The position numbers and the translations under genes were made by a program. Positions 60,101 through 61,292 of a stretch of 64,000 nucleotides of DNA are shown here, piece by piece; within the stretch, counting starts at the first letter, position 1; the number at the start of each line of letters is the position of its first letter. The stretch is from NCBI GenBank assembly GCA_963573305.1, contig OY754339.1, positions 72,959,376 through 73,023,375 on the forward strand, read 5' to 3'. This DNA comes from Pyrrhosoma nymphula (lineage: Eukaryota; Arthropoda; Insecta; Odonata; Coenagrionidae). The notes beneath the pieces were generated by a model. It was not told the DNA's origin, did not search any database, and saw only the letters and a program-made list of their open reading frames with translations.

Positions 60101-60691
60101 GTATATGAATGGAGTATTGCCTATAATTACATATTCTACCAATAGAAAATTAAATCAGCATCTACAGGAAAATAAATTTATTAGAATTATGATAATAATT
60201 TATTATCACTTGTCATTTTTTTTAAATGGAATATAGGACATGTCAAAAAAGTTTGCACAAAATAGATAATTATAATAGTCAGTTCAAACCTTACAGGTTA
60301 CCTTATAAGAATCCTCTGTGTAGTAATAACTTCAAGACTTTAGAAATAGATTTAATTGAGCTTTAAATGTTAATTTGATGTTGCATTTTTATACATTAGG
60401 GGAGATGGTTGTAAATTATGGTACCAGAGTGAAAAGTACCATTATAAAACCAAATGACTACTATTATTTTATGTGTTGTCATTTTTTATTGATTTCAATG
60501 ACATATTTTTCTTTGGTGTCCTAGGGCGGAGGTTCCTAAAAAGGAGGAACCAAAAGCTCCTGTAGTCTCCACCTCAGGGCCTACTGTTCCTGTTTCATCA
60601 CCTCCTACGCTGTCTCCTGTAAATAGGCCTGTTACTGCCAACCAGACAACTCTTCCTTCTCCACCACCAACATTGGTTGCAGAAACACCTG
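1..60691 (+). CDS. E(bx): E(bx)/NURF301 (BPTF orthologue), partial, 16 internal exons
   Basis: Chromatin-remodelling subunit of the nuclear NURF complex. The family scaffolds ISWI and reads histone tails through PHD and bromodomains, neither of which lies in this window. The call rests on family-typical blocks: EEWVDEERLELWEIKQYGE (exon 1), EEIKERLEQQLRMQRAAHQ (exon 2), QGPRIVLQGL (exon 11), KFVLTPDYIQQ (exon 13) and ALKQENLNPEIEEKLIQL (exon 14). Sixteen exons total 2693 bp. Exon-end phases run 2,1,1,1,1,1,0,0,0,0,1,0,1,1,2,1, and each matches the next exon, so no missing exon is needed. Both gene ends lie outside the window. The middle is low-complexity and rich in Gln, Thr, Pro, Val and Ala, as in this family. 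Exon borders are read from AG/GT signals and frame, without transcript data. Confidence 0.9.
178..2239. other. Intron 1 of window, no gene seen
   Basis: AT-rich intron sequence without a recognisable mobile element. An imperfect inverted repeat, CTTCTTACGTCATCC at about 1396-1410 against GGATGACGTAGAAG at about 1509-1522, flanks a C-rich core. A C-rich tract lies at about 2140-2215 just before the exon 2 acceptor. Confidence 0.5.
2240..2463 (+). CDS. E(bx): E(bx) exon 2
   Basis: The acceptor is AG at 2238-2239 behind a C/T-rich stretch, and the donor is a consensus GTGAGT at 2464. One base completes the split Arg codon of exon 1. The product begins RERANAHVVTRSRTGSLAPK and ends in a charged helical segment, EEIKERLEQQLRMQRAAHQ, followed by QRRALERG. 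The acceptor is chosen by phase and context; another AG a few bases away is possible. Confidence 0.8.
2869..2934 (+). CDS. E(bx): E(bx) exon 3 (66 bp)
   Basis: Short exon between a TTATAG acceptor and a GTATGA donor, entering and leaving in phase 1. It encodes VAPGTQVFKVVPGGVSSQGK. Both flanking introns are short (405 and 233 bp) and show no transposon. Its length is a multiple of three with equal phases, so it could be skipped without a frameshift. Confidence 0.82.
   Translation: MLHLAHRSSKSSQVVSAVRGK
3168..3326 (+). CDS. E(bx): E(bx) exon 4
   Basis: The acceptor is ATTTCAG at 3161-3167 and the donor is GTGAGT at 3327. It encodes VVADGLRTVTKVAIPPTPGQ, then a Gly/Ala/Gln-rich stretch ending VGQRRIFVAR. 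It enters and leaves in phase 1, length 159 bp. The next exon is 9.1 kb away across a transposon-filled intron. Confidence 0.83.
3327..4180. other. Intron 4, 5' part: short TA-rich tandem repeat, otherwise unassigned
   Basis: Bases 3339-3400 hold three diverged copies of a TATATTTACCTATTA-type unit. From 3420 to about 4180 the DNA is C/T-rich and then AT-rich. Open frames there (for example 3521-3892 on +) have no recognisable protein character. I see no RNA gene. Confidence 0.5.
4190..6222 (+). pseudogene. piggyBac transposase pseudogene (PGBD4-like) with a right terminal remnant
   Basis: Remnant of a TTAA-specific cut-and-paste transposase. Visible pieces in order: an acidic Ser-rich N-terminus (GSESSLPEHTNIDSDVSDDE, about 4210-4280), WEEMLSTNPPPAPPRF (about 4915-4965), a segment ending RKPDTEFYWSTRPKLSSPFFG (about 5200-5265), then DVTIYESLLLYKGRLGWWQ (about 5420-5480) and, after a frame change, FVLCESRTGYVWSTIIYTGKG. 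A further piece, LTSHSTDSYGTLRKG, lies near 5710-5755. DESLL..KGR..W.Q and LCES.TGYV are piggyBac signatures. Stops and frame changes kill the ORF. GGGAAGGGT next to TTAA at 6215-6226 looks like the right terminus. I could not find the left one. Confidence 0.72.
6553..6850. mobile_element. Pogo/Tigger-type end (CAGTAGAACC), single-sided fragment
   Basis: The sequence TACAGTAGAACCTTG has the end signature of pogo/Tigger elements (TA target, CAGTRRAACC). It is followed by a short internal direct repeat, TGATGTAACATAAAATTTGA, seen near 6583 and 6663. No matching right end is visible before the neighbouring R1 repeat. Confidence 0.45.
7500..7740. repeat. Possible MITE inside R1 copy 1
   Basis: This interval is absent from R1 copy 2. 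It starts near GGGTATTCAGAGGC and ends near GAATAGACCCC, which form a weak inverted pair, and it contains several GGTAGC/AGCTAC words in both orientations. No clean target duplication was found, so this is tentative. Confidence 0.3.
8478..8539. promoter_or_regulatory. Subterminal palindromes at the piggyBac 5' end (putative transposase sites)
   Basis: GGACGAGTTAACTCGTCC (8478-8495) is a perfect 18-bp palindrome. A second copy with one mismatch lies at 8522-8539. Copy 2 of the element has the same pair at 42003-42020 and 41959-41976. Neither copy has it at the 3' end. Asymmetric subterminal repeats are known in piggyBac elements; a transposase-binding role here is inferred. Confidence 0.55.
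10355..10890 (+). pseudogene. piggyBac transposase N-terminal remnant, copy 1
   Basis: The frame-shifted remnant begins VEKGNLETSGSESSFSEHT, an acidic Ser-rich N-terminus. It continues through WREMKSSES and a segment with IRVFLALIMLQSIV and KPDKEHFWTTR, which matches the piggyBac region before the first catalytic Asp. The parallel frame in copy 2 (39888-40136, minus) is cleaner. Nothing after about 10890 in this stretch is transposase: the next 672 bp are an insertion and the catalytic core is deleted. Confidence 0.7.
10894..11565. mobile_element. 672-bp insertion with TGTGACGG termini and ACGT target duplication
   Basis: Left end TGTGACGG, right end CCGTCACA, flanked by ACGT at 10890-10893 and 11566-11569. 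Piggybac copy 2 is continuous across this point (GCAGAAATACGTACTAAT on its reverse strand), so both the boundaries and the 4-bp duplication can be read. There is no transposase ORF; the interior is GC-richer than its surroundings and has a G-run at 11366-11375. The superfamily is uncertain. TGT...ACA ends with a 4-bp duplication would suit a Ginger-like or similar DNA element. Confidence 0.75.
11790..11909 (+). pseudogene. piggyBac C-terminal Cys-rich finger remnant, copy 1
   Basis: HKCFLCTRNRDVHGKIIRRE followed by SRYFCPDCDVTLWL and a stop. Paired Cys-x2-Cys motifs separated by a basic stretch are the usual piggyBac C-terminal zinc-binding domain, which contacts the element ends. Copy 2 has the counterpart on the minus strand near 39270-39400. 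It is separated from the N-terminal part by the shared loss of the catalytic core. Confidence 0.75.
12434..12580 (+). CDS. E(bx): E(bx) exon 5
   Basis: The acceptor is TGCAG at 12429-12433 and the donor GTATGT at 12581. It encodes PDGTTRVIHGGPTSILPKAP, then a Gly-rich stretch, then KIRPAGPQQQQVQPG. Phase 1 in and out, 147 bp. It is separated from exon 6 by an intron of only 103 bp. Confidence 0.85.
12684..12758 (+). CDS. E(bx): E(bx) exon 6 (75 bp)
   Basis: A strong T-rich acceptor (TTTTTTTTAG) ends at 12683, and the donor is GTATGC at 12759. It encodes QQVPQRVHITRGPDGKIQIR followed by GLLPG. Phase 1 in and out, so it is skippable in frame. The GPDGK/QIRG phrase echoes PDGTTRVIHGG in exon 5 and FPDGKLHIQTG in exon 7, suggesting an internal motif repeated across three exons. 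Confidence 0.85.
12759..13427. other. Intron 6, nothing recognised
   Basis: 669 bp of AT-rich intron. I see no repeat ends, RNA gene or coding pattern; open frames such as 13099-13302 on the minus strand look random. Confidence 0.5.
13428..13561 (+). CDS. E(bx): E(bx) exon 7
   Basis: The acceptor is ATCCCAG at 13421-13427. The donor is a weaker GTTAGT at 13562, chosen because it leaves phase 0 as exon 8 requires. It encodes QQLLQFPDGKLHIQTGPQVQ followed by a Gln/Pro/Ala-rich tail. If this donor is not used, the frame meets a stop after four more codons, which would give a truncated product. Confidence 0.8.
16970..17280 (+). repeat. tRNA-derived SINE-like copy, left arm of an inverted pair
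   Basis: The head has a tRNA-like A-box region (GGTCCATTGATCAGCGTACT) and a B-box, TTCGATTCCC at about 17021-17030, ending CGTCGGCGACA. It is followed by an AT-rich body ending TGATATCATAATTATACAAT. The body matches 17520-17830 in reverse. The head is tRNA-like but not a foldable tRNA gene. Confidence 0.6.
17520..17830 (-). repeat. tRNA-derived SINE-like copy, right arm of the inverted pair
   Basis: Reverse complement of the same family. The tail ATTGTATAATTATGATATCA starts at 17520, and the head near 17770-17800 keeps a B-box-like TTCATTCCCGTCGGCGA. The two arms are separated by about 240 bp, so a transcript crossing them could form a long hairpin. Confidence 0.6.
18827..20935 (-). mobile_element. 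Possible old piggyBac-like relic (low confidence)
   Basis: TTAA at 18823-18826 is followed by CCCTTTGAGTGCCA, an end type seen in piggyBac elements. On the minus strand at 20300-20602 lies an acidic Ser/Glu-rich frame with MSEVRKRKKNIDDLI and SSDGSESVEEEDTK, which would fit a transposase N-terminus. I could not confirm catalytic motifs between them or find the second end. About 70 bp around 20525-20595 are repeated at 20850-20920. Confidence 0.33.
21118..22664. mobile_element. 1.5-kb element with GGRCCTGTTTCTC ends and ACAAGTTACAAGTC word arrays
   Basis: The left end GGACCTGTTTCTCAAAG and right end CTTTGAGAAACAGGCC are inverted. Inside the left 230 bp the words ACAAGT, TACAAGTC and CTTGTAACTTGT recur many times in both orientations, and the right 120 bp repeats this in mirror form. 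A tRNA-like segment sits in the middle. No transposase ORF is seen. The target duplication is unclear, so the superfamily is undecided; hAT-like ends starting CAGGG are one option. Confidence 0.65.
22035..22105 (-). repeat. tRNA-like SINE head
   Basis: On the minus strand there is an A box TGGTCTAGTGGTAGCG and a B box GAGTTCAATCCCC at the usual spacing. The flanking seven bases on each side do not pair as an acceptor stem, so it is a tRNA-derived promoter fragment and not a functional tRNA gene. Confidence 0.55.
22726..22971 (+). CDS. E(bx): E(bx) exon 8
   Basis: The acceptor is CTTCTTAG, ending at 22725, and the donor GTATAT at 22972. Phase 0 in and out, 82 codons. It encodes GVATSAVVTRPGGLPMVTMV, a Lys/Ala/Pro-rich middle, then SSQQVVIGQPAAGTTTSQ and VVLSGGQ. 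Low-complexity Val/Thr/Ala composition is typical of this part of the family. Length and phase allow in-frame skipping. Confidence 0.85.
22972..24856. other. Intron 8, one possible transposon end
   Basis: At 23228 CAGTCGTCTCATTTAGCGCA resembles the start of a Tigger-type MITE, but no matching right end was found. The rest is AT-rich, with a C/T-rich stretch at 24480-24720. No gene is seen. Confidence 0.4.
24857..25165 (+). CDS. E(bx): E(bx) exon 9 (largest here, 103 codons)
   Basis: The acceptor is AATAG at 24852-24856 and the donor GTGAGT at 25166, phase 0 on both sides. It encodes VLSAPTQLLQTAGGQIVVSS, then ALAQQLASGKAQLATIGGQQ, VIIRSAPPGTT, and a Pro/Ala-rich end, AEAPPAPQT. The repeated GGQ.V pattern with hydrophobic Val/Ile runs continues from exon 8. 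No domain name applies. Confidence 0.88.
25166..26174. other. Intron 9 with a 48-bp-period tandem duplication
   Basis: A 42-bp unit starting TTCAATTGTTAAAATGG occurs at 25868-25909 and again, identical as read, at 25916-25957. Identity implies a recent duplication or an assembly slip. The rest is AT-rich with no gene. Confidence 0.6.
26175..26357 (+). CDS. E(bx): E(bx) exon 10
   Basis: The acceptor is TTTTTTTAG, ending at 26174, and the donor GTGAAT at 26358. Phase 0 in and out, 61 codons. It encodes VVSTADKSPVGKVPTPPSSP followed by KSPVKIAQ, a Thr/Pro-rich run and GPPGTVYQPATAQ. The S-P and T-P dipeptides are possible phosphorylation sites (inferred). Confidence 0.85.
26833..27110. mobile_element. 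Pogo/Tigger-type 5' end fragment
   Basis: TA followed by CAGTAAACCCCCGTTAGTTC and then several AATTCGAA words, typical of a Tigger-type terminus with subterminal repeats. No right end is found, so it appears truncated. Confidence 0.5.
27500..27650. mobile_element. Pogo/Tigger-type end fragment
   Basis: TA then CAGTAGAACCTTGTTATAAC, followed by repeated TTATAAC/GTTATAAC words up to about 27585. One-sided; its start resembles the fragment at 6553. Confidence 0.5.
27978..28165 (-). repeat. tRNA-derived SINE
   Basis: On the minus strand the head begins GCCTGCCTAGGTGG, with an A-box-like TGGTGGGGTAGAG, the block CTGCTAATCC (as in tRNA-Ser GCT), and a B box GGGTTCGAGTCCCGC. The body then runs to an AATAAATAAAATAAAT tail at 27978. 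About 190 bp with an A-rich simple tail is standard SINE structure. The stems do not pair well enough for a tRNA gene. Confidence 0.78.
28310..28560. repeat. Imperfect ~24-bp minisatellite
   Basis: About ten diverged copies of a unit close to GCCGGCCCTGAATGATTTTT, in which the GGCC/CCCT and TGAATGATTTTT parts alternate. It ends just before R1 copy 2. Confidence 0.7.
28570..29645 (+). repeat. Dispersed repeat R1, copy 2 (without piggyBac insertion)
   Basis: Matches 6903-8462 plus 12258-12301 in reverse. Near 28600 it reads continuously through the point where copy 1 carries the piggyBac, with a single TTAA. At its right side the repeat runs into GGGGTTTTACTGTA (29632-29645), a pogo-type end that copy 1 does not share in the same form. 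A conserved frame (29126-29338) is shared with copy 1, but I do not recognise it. Confidence 0.7.
29668..30265. repeat. Dispersed repeat R2, copy 1 (TAGGGATGTG... start)
   Basis: Starts TAGGGATGTGTGAGTACTCG and matches 35786-36365 in the same orientation over about 580 bp, including AGAAATCTGCCGACAGGAAG and CACATTTCACTCATCGCTTT. The start resembles hAT-type ends (TAGGG). A G-run follows the shared part at about 30256-30268. No ORF. Confidence 0.7.
30515..30700. mobile_element. Pogo/Tigger-type end fragment
   Basis: TA then CAGTAGAAGCCCCATATAAC, a one-sided terminus. No matching right end was identified. Confidence 0.42.
30790..30942. repeat. Tandem duplication of ~76 bp
   Basis: The unit at 30790-30865 (containing GGACATTCACGGCATGCCCA) is repeated with few changes at 30866-30942. 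Confidence 0.85.
30943..34129. other. Intron 10, 3' part, mostly unassigned
   Basis: AT-rich DNA with open frames but no recognisable protein. At about 31960-32060 the words CGTTTAACGTTGT and AATAACGTTGT recur, as in a Tigger-type terminus. No RNA gene or complete element is seen. Confidence 0.45.
34130..34244 (+). CDS. E(bx): E(bx) exon 11
   Basis: The acceptor is CCTCCTCAG, ending at 34129, and the donor GTAATA at 34245. It enters in phase 0 and leaves in phase 1. It encodes VVQTPQGPRIVLQGLARTDL followed by SQQQMAQLQMQVKQQLFK. The GPRIVLQGL plus QQ..QLQ.QVKQQL pattern is one of the best conserved stretches between insect NURF301 and vertebrate BPTF, which supports the gene call. Confidence 0.92.
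34800..34902. repeat. Hairpin with 40-bp arms
   Basis: Left arm 34800-34839 (with CTCGGGTTTCCAACCGGGTT) and right arm 34863-34902 (with AACCAGGTTGGAAACCCGAG) pair with about three mismatches around a 23-bp loop. Could be a tiny foldback MITE or a small-RNA-like hairpin. Confidence 0.85.
35381..35541 (+). CDS. E(bx): E(bx) exon 12
   Basis: The acceptor is CTCATTTCAG, ending at 35380, and the donor GTGAGC at 35542. It enters in phase 1 and leaves in phase 0. It encodes HGNKPGQPVGPTKIYLAMQP, a Pro/Ala-rich run, and VASTPPGSKVLLQQ. The intron after it is 19.7 kb and holds the main transposon nest. Confidence 0.87.
35786..36365. repeat. Dispersed repeat R2, copy 2
   Basis: Starts TAGGGATGTGCGAGTACTGA and matches 29668-30265 in the same orientation. 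The first 60 bp of this family are rich in GAGTCGAGTCAAGT-type words. Similarity fades near the G-rich stretch at about 36350-36362. No ORF. Confidence 0.7.
36366..38837. other. Intron 12, 5' part, unassigned
   Basis: No recognisable gene or element ends. It includes a run of 19 G at 37750-37768 and a small GCCATAATGT duplication near 36825-36850. Open frames such as 37417-37716 (minus) have no family character. Confidence 0.45.
38925..42035 (-). mobile_element. Non-autonomous piggyBac-family element, copy 2 (3111 bp)
   Basis: Same family as 8463-12253 in the opposite orientation, with termini CCCCTTCCCTGAC/GTCAGGGAAGGGG and TTAA at 38921-38924 and 42036-42039. Transposase remnants on the minus strand are the N-terminus at 39888-40136 (GSESSFSEHTILDAECEGEP), a middle piece to about 39620, and the C-terminal finger near 39270-39400. 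The catalytic core is missing at the same place as in copy 1. It lacks the 672-bp insertion of copy 1. Confidence 0.92.
41959..42020. promoter_or_regulatory. Subterminal palindrome pair, piggyBac copy 2
   Basis: Two perfect copies of GGACGAGTTAACTCGTCC at 41959-41976 and 42003-42020, next to the end that corresponds to the transposase 5' side. They match the pair at 8478-8539 in copy 1. The central TTAA is also a piggyBac target word. Confidence 0.6.
42040..42736 (-). pseudogene. Mariner transposase, DD34D, N-terminal deletion
   Basis: Starts at MKEVEEQCVCVKFCFKLGKS (Met at 42736), the usual mariner N-terminus. It then jumps after about 28 residues to the catalytic part (TGDDTWVYGYD), so roughly 100 residues of helix-turn-helix region are absent. 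Second and third acidic sites are visible in HHDNAPAH and YSPDVAPSDFFLF with 34 residues between the Asp residues (DD34D). The frame runs up to the TTAA insertion near 42039; the missing C-terminal codons continue beyond the piggyBac at 38920 down to a stop near 38907. Closest to irritans-type mariners by eye. Confidence 0.88.
43408..43960. mobile_element. 553-bp MITE, PIF/Harbinger-like
   Basis: The termini AGGCCGTTTTACACGGGGCA and TGCCCCGTGTAAAACGGCCT are exact inverted copies. They are flanked by TAA at 43405-43407 and 43961-43963, the 3-bp target type of PIF/Harbinger elements. No transposase. GCGCA/TGCGC words recur inside. Confidence 0.85.
44280..44900 (-). pseudogene. Copia RNase H region, degraded
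   Basis: The frame at 44570-44900 contains FRGLVGSLRYIANISRPDIS, the conserved link between RT and RNase H of copia elements. Beyond it, in shifted frames, are DASWGN and KSVTGYVVILAGSAVIWKS, matching the first RNase H Asp strand. Similarity fades near 44290. Confidence 0.8.
44903..46449 (-). mobile_element. Tigger/pogo element inside copia
   Basis: The ends CAGTAAAACCTCTCTTTTAC and GTAAAAGCGGGGTTTTACTG are inverted, with TA at 44901-44902 and 46450-46451. The interior has degraded transposase on the minus strand: a CENP-B-type N-terminal helix-turn-helix at 45464-45676 (EELDIPGSTWNTIVKTRKCI) and a catalytic segment at about 45260-45470 (VDETGLFF, then ANPDGSVRLKPFVFEKSKNP after frame changes). 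Collapsing one TA rejoins the copia frame without a shift. Confidence 0.87.
46452..47496 (-). pseudogene. Copia reverse transcriptase region, degraded
   Basis: In minus order: RRSNRIRERKE and KNRWIKAMEEEM (copia pre-RT region), DFTETFSPVAH, HVDVRSAYLNSDIKEDIYMKQ, and the catalytic VYVDDFGVWG motif. These are standard copia RT landmarks in the right order. Frame changes separate them near 47050 and 46700. The region is bounded by a Tigger on the left and a pogo on the right. Confidence 0.88.
48444..48998 (-). pseudogene. Pogo-type transposase (POGK-like), partial
   Basis: A 184-codon frame. The N-terminal half is basic with a helix-turn-helix look (GCLRRMMKRNGFSLRRRTTA, a CENP-B-type DNA-binding segment). 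The C-terminal half starts the DDE domain: NADQTPIYFDMPSSTTVEER, GSKSVSIKTTGNEKARITCM and ITADGRKLPPYVILKRKT, close to human POGK. A stop interrupts it; downstream (about 48330-48440) another frame has EKGWMTEELVRDWVKVVW and then LVLDSFKGHLTED with the second Asp. A frameshifted acidic tail lies at 47792-48025. Confidence 0.85.
48996..49681. repeat. Direct repeat of ~95 bp inside the pogo element
   Basis: 48996-49091 and 49588-49681 share GTGGTTATAACCAGCAATGT, CTTCAAGTTCATCATCATGT and ATCCATATTTAACATTAATC. A shorter relative of the last part, with GTCGCCAGTTGA, also occurs at about 46225-46300 and 50485-50560 in the Tigger copies. This points to recombination or template exchange between neighbouring elements. 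Confidence 0.75.
49767..50709 (-). mobile_element. Truncated Tigger, second copy, inside the pogo element
   Basis: Matches 45555-46449 across the N-terminal transposase region (EKLDMPSLTWNTIVKICKRI) and the right terminus (ACGTAAAAGCGTGGTTTCACTG at 50688-50709). The left terminus is absent. The frame is decayed. Confidence 0.78.
51095..51990 (-). pseudogene. Copia integrase region
   Basis: Pre-integrase piece (51611-51946): PDASDNLISVRQMDKKGIKF then IWHHRFGHANNLPD with the His/Cys-domain His residues. Integrase core (51095-51607): first Asp in LIFSDICF, then FTDDHSRYSEV, second Asp in QSDNGKEFVNSNF, Glu in HQQKGTSERLN, with roughly normal spacing. A stop and a frame change separate the two near 51608. 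The core continues at 50853-51043 (FGCQAWALV...CDMLGYPENKRGYRLWDV). Confidence 0.9.
52005..52545. other. Unidentified ~540-bp segment inside copia
   Basis: Copia coding similarity stops near 52545 (after the protease part) and resumes near 52000. Between them the + strand is C/T-rich with no copia-like frame. I found no inverted ends or target duplication. The open frames 52154-52669 and 52386-52967 on + have no family character. Confidence 0.5.
52550..53800 (-). pseudogene. Copia gag and protease region
   Basis: The frame at 52656-53309 carries two zinc knuckles, CFACHKTGHTVREC and CYTCGEEGHSSSGC, then the protease motif WWSADSGCNAHCT (usually DSGA or DSGC.NH). The upstream gag N-terminus at 53310-53800 is in several frames, with LDEEELENASAEEKKNK and ECKSAKEAWGIL segments typical of copia gag. 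Protease continues to about 52550 in another frame. Confidence 0.87.
53813..53826 (-). other. Copia primer-binding site (initiator tRNA-Met internal fragment)
   Basis: The minus strand reads GGTTATGGGCCCAG directly after the LTR. Its complement CTGGGCCCATAACC is the anticodon-stem region of animal initiator tRNA-Met. Priming from a tRNA half cut in the anticodon loop is known for Drosophila copia, and the site here is the same. Confidence 0.88.
53827..54064 (-). repeat. Copia 5' LTR (238 bp)
   Basis: On the minus strand it starts TGTTGTTATGG and ends CCATAACCACA, so the ends are short inverted repeats with TG...CA. The inner border is fixed by the primer site; the outer border by the inverted repeat. 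No partner LTR was found on the 3' side, so the target duplication cannot be checked. Confidence 0.8.
54065..55260. other. Intron 12, 3' part
   Basis: AT-rich intron with a one-sided pogo-type end, GCAAGGGTCTACTGTA, at about 55094-55109. Nothing else is recognised. Confidence 0.45.
55261..55453 (+). CDS. E(bx): E(bx) exon 13
   Basis: The acceptor is TTGTTAG, ending at 55260, and the donor GTAATT at 55454. It enters in phase 0 and leaves in phase 1. It encodes GGTVTTARVVGTTATGQLLV, a Gly/Ala/Pro-rich middle, then SPNKFVLTPDYIQQ. The last block is a conserved BPTF/NURF301 signature that continues directly into exon 14. Confidence 0.93.
55799..55900 (+). CDS. E(bx): E(bx) exon 14
   Basis: The acceptor is TTTTACAG, ending at 55798, and the donor GTGAGT at 55901. 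Phase 1 in and out, 102 bp. It encodes IKSALKQENLNPEIEEKLIQ followed by LQRYQERQMKQDK, a charged amphipathic helix pair. This is the most family-specific block in the window. The equal phases mean it could be skipped in frame. Confidence 0.95.
55901..58012. other. Intron 14
   Basis: AT-rich intron. Apart from the MITE-like repeat at 57316-57919 I see nothing; the 165-codon minus frame at 56121-56618 has no recognisable family. Confidence 0.45.
57316..57919. repeat. MITE-like element with CAGTGGACTCTC ends
   Basis: CAGTGGACTCTC at 57316 and GAGAGTCCACTG ending at 57919 are exact inverted copies 604 bp apart. TA follows on the right but not on the left. Pogo-type in form, no ORF. Confidence 0.6.
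58013..58247 (+). CDS. E(bx): E(bx) exon 15 (acidic tract)
   Basis: The acceptor is CACTTCAG, ending at 58012, and the donor GTGCTT at 58248. It enters in phase 1 and leaves in phase 2. It encodes a Pro/Arg/Lys-rich start (PPLPRRPARKRPQVTKEDDD) and a run of Asp/Glu of about 25 residues. It then gives VADNDEDWESPPPPRKRN and PRQEPRPVQR. An acidic tract between basic clusters suits a nuclear chromatin protein. The GTGCTT donor is weak; it is chosen because exon 16 fits its phase. Confidence 0.83.
58248..60524. other. Intron 15, nothing recognised
   Basis: 2.3 kb of intron. A 174-codon + frame (58512-59036) overlaps a 155-codon minus frame; neither resembles a known protein. A short repeat, CTTTATGAGGTG, occurs at about 58300 and 58382. 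Confidence 0.45.
60525..60691 (+). CDS. E(bx): E(bx) exon 16 (last in window)
   Basis: The acceptor is GTCCTAG, ending at 60524, and the donor GTAAAA at 60692. One base completes the split Arg codon from exon 15, and it leaves in phase 1. It encodes AEVPKKEEPKAPVVSTSGPT, then a Ser/Thr/Pro-rich stretch ending LVAETPG. The following exons, expected to lead into PHD and bromodomain parts, are not in the remaining 3.3 kb. Confidence 0.8.
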
Positions 60692-60815
60692 GTAAAAACT
60701 CCAAGAAAAATCTTTCATATGTATGTTTTTTGCTCTTTAAGCAATATTTTCATCCTAAAAATCATTTTACATCATGCTTGTGTCTGTTTAAGATCATTTT
60801 TATACCACACTTATA

Positions 60816-61200
60816 CAGTGCAACCTCAATAAAACCAGACCTCACGGTGCCCAAGAAAACCCTCGCTATGGCAAGTTATCGTCTTACCGGGGGTGGAGCA
60901 AATAATTGACTTGAAACCTATTGTCAACACTTTTCTAGGAATCGGGTTGGTGTGGTGGCGGAAGTATTTCCATCCGGAGAGCCTGAGCACAAATCCTAAA
61001 AGAAGGGAAAGTTTTTGCAGTAATTCATTTCCCTACTTAATTTATCAACTAACCATTCAATCAAAAAGCACCGTACTTACTCCAAAAGATGCAAAAAGCC
61101 TCGAATTGTCGGTTATTTTCCCTAATGCACAACTTACCGAGCTACACTTTTCTAGTGCATTTAAATGTTCATTCCATTATTTTGATCAGTCACCAAACAT
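60816..61200. mobile_element. Pogo/Tigger-type end fragment
   Basis: TA then CAGTGCAACCTCAATAAAAC, a one-sided Tigger-type terminus. The right border is not visible; a second Tigger begins at 61293. Confidence 0.42.
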
Positions 61201-61292
61201 TTAAACCATGATTGATAAATGAATATTGTATCACGTTTATTACTTGCCTTTACCCTTTCCCTTGGTTAATCTTAATGTTTATGATTTGTATA

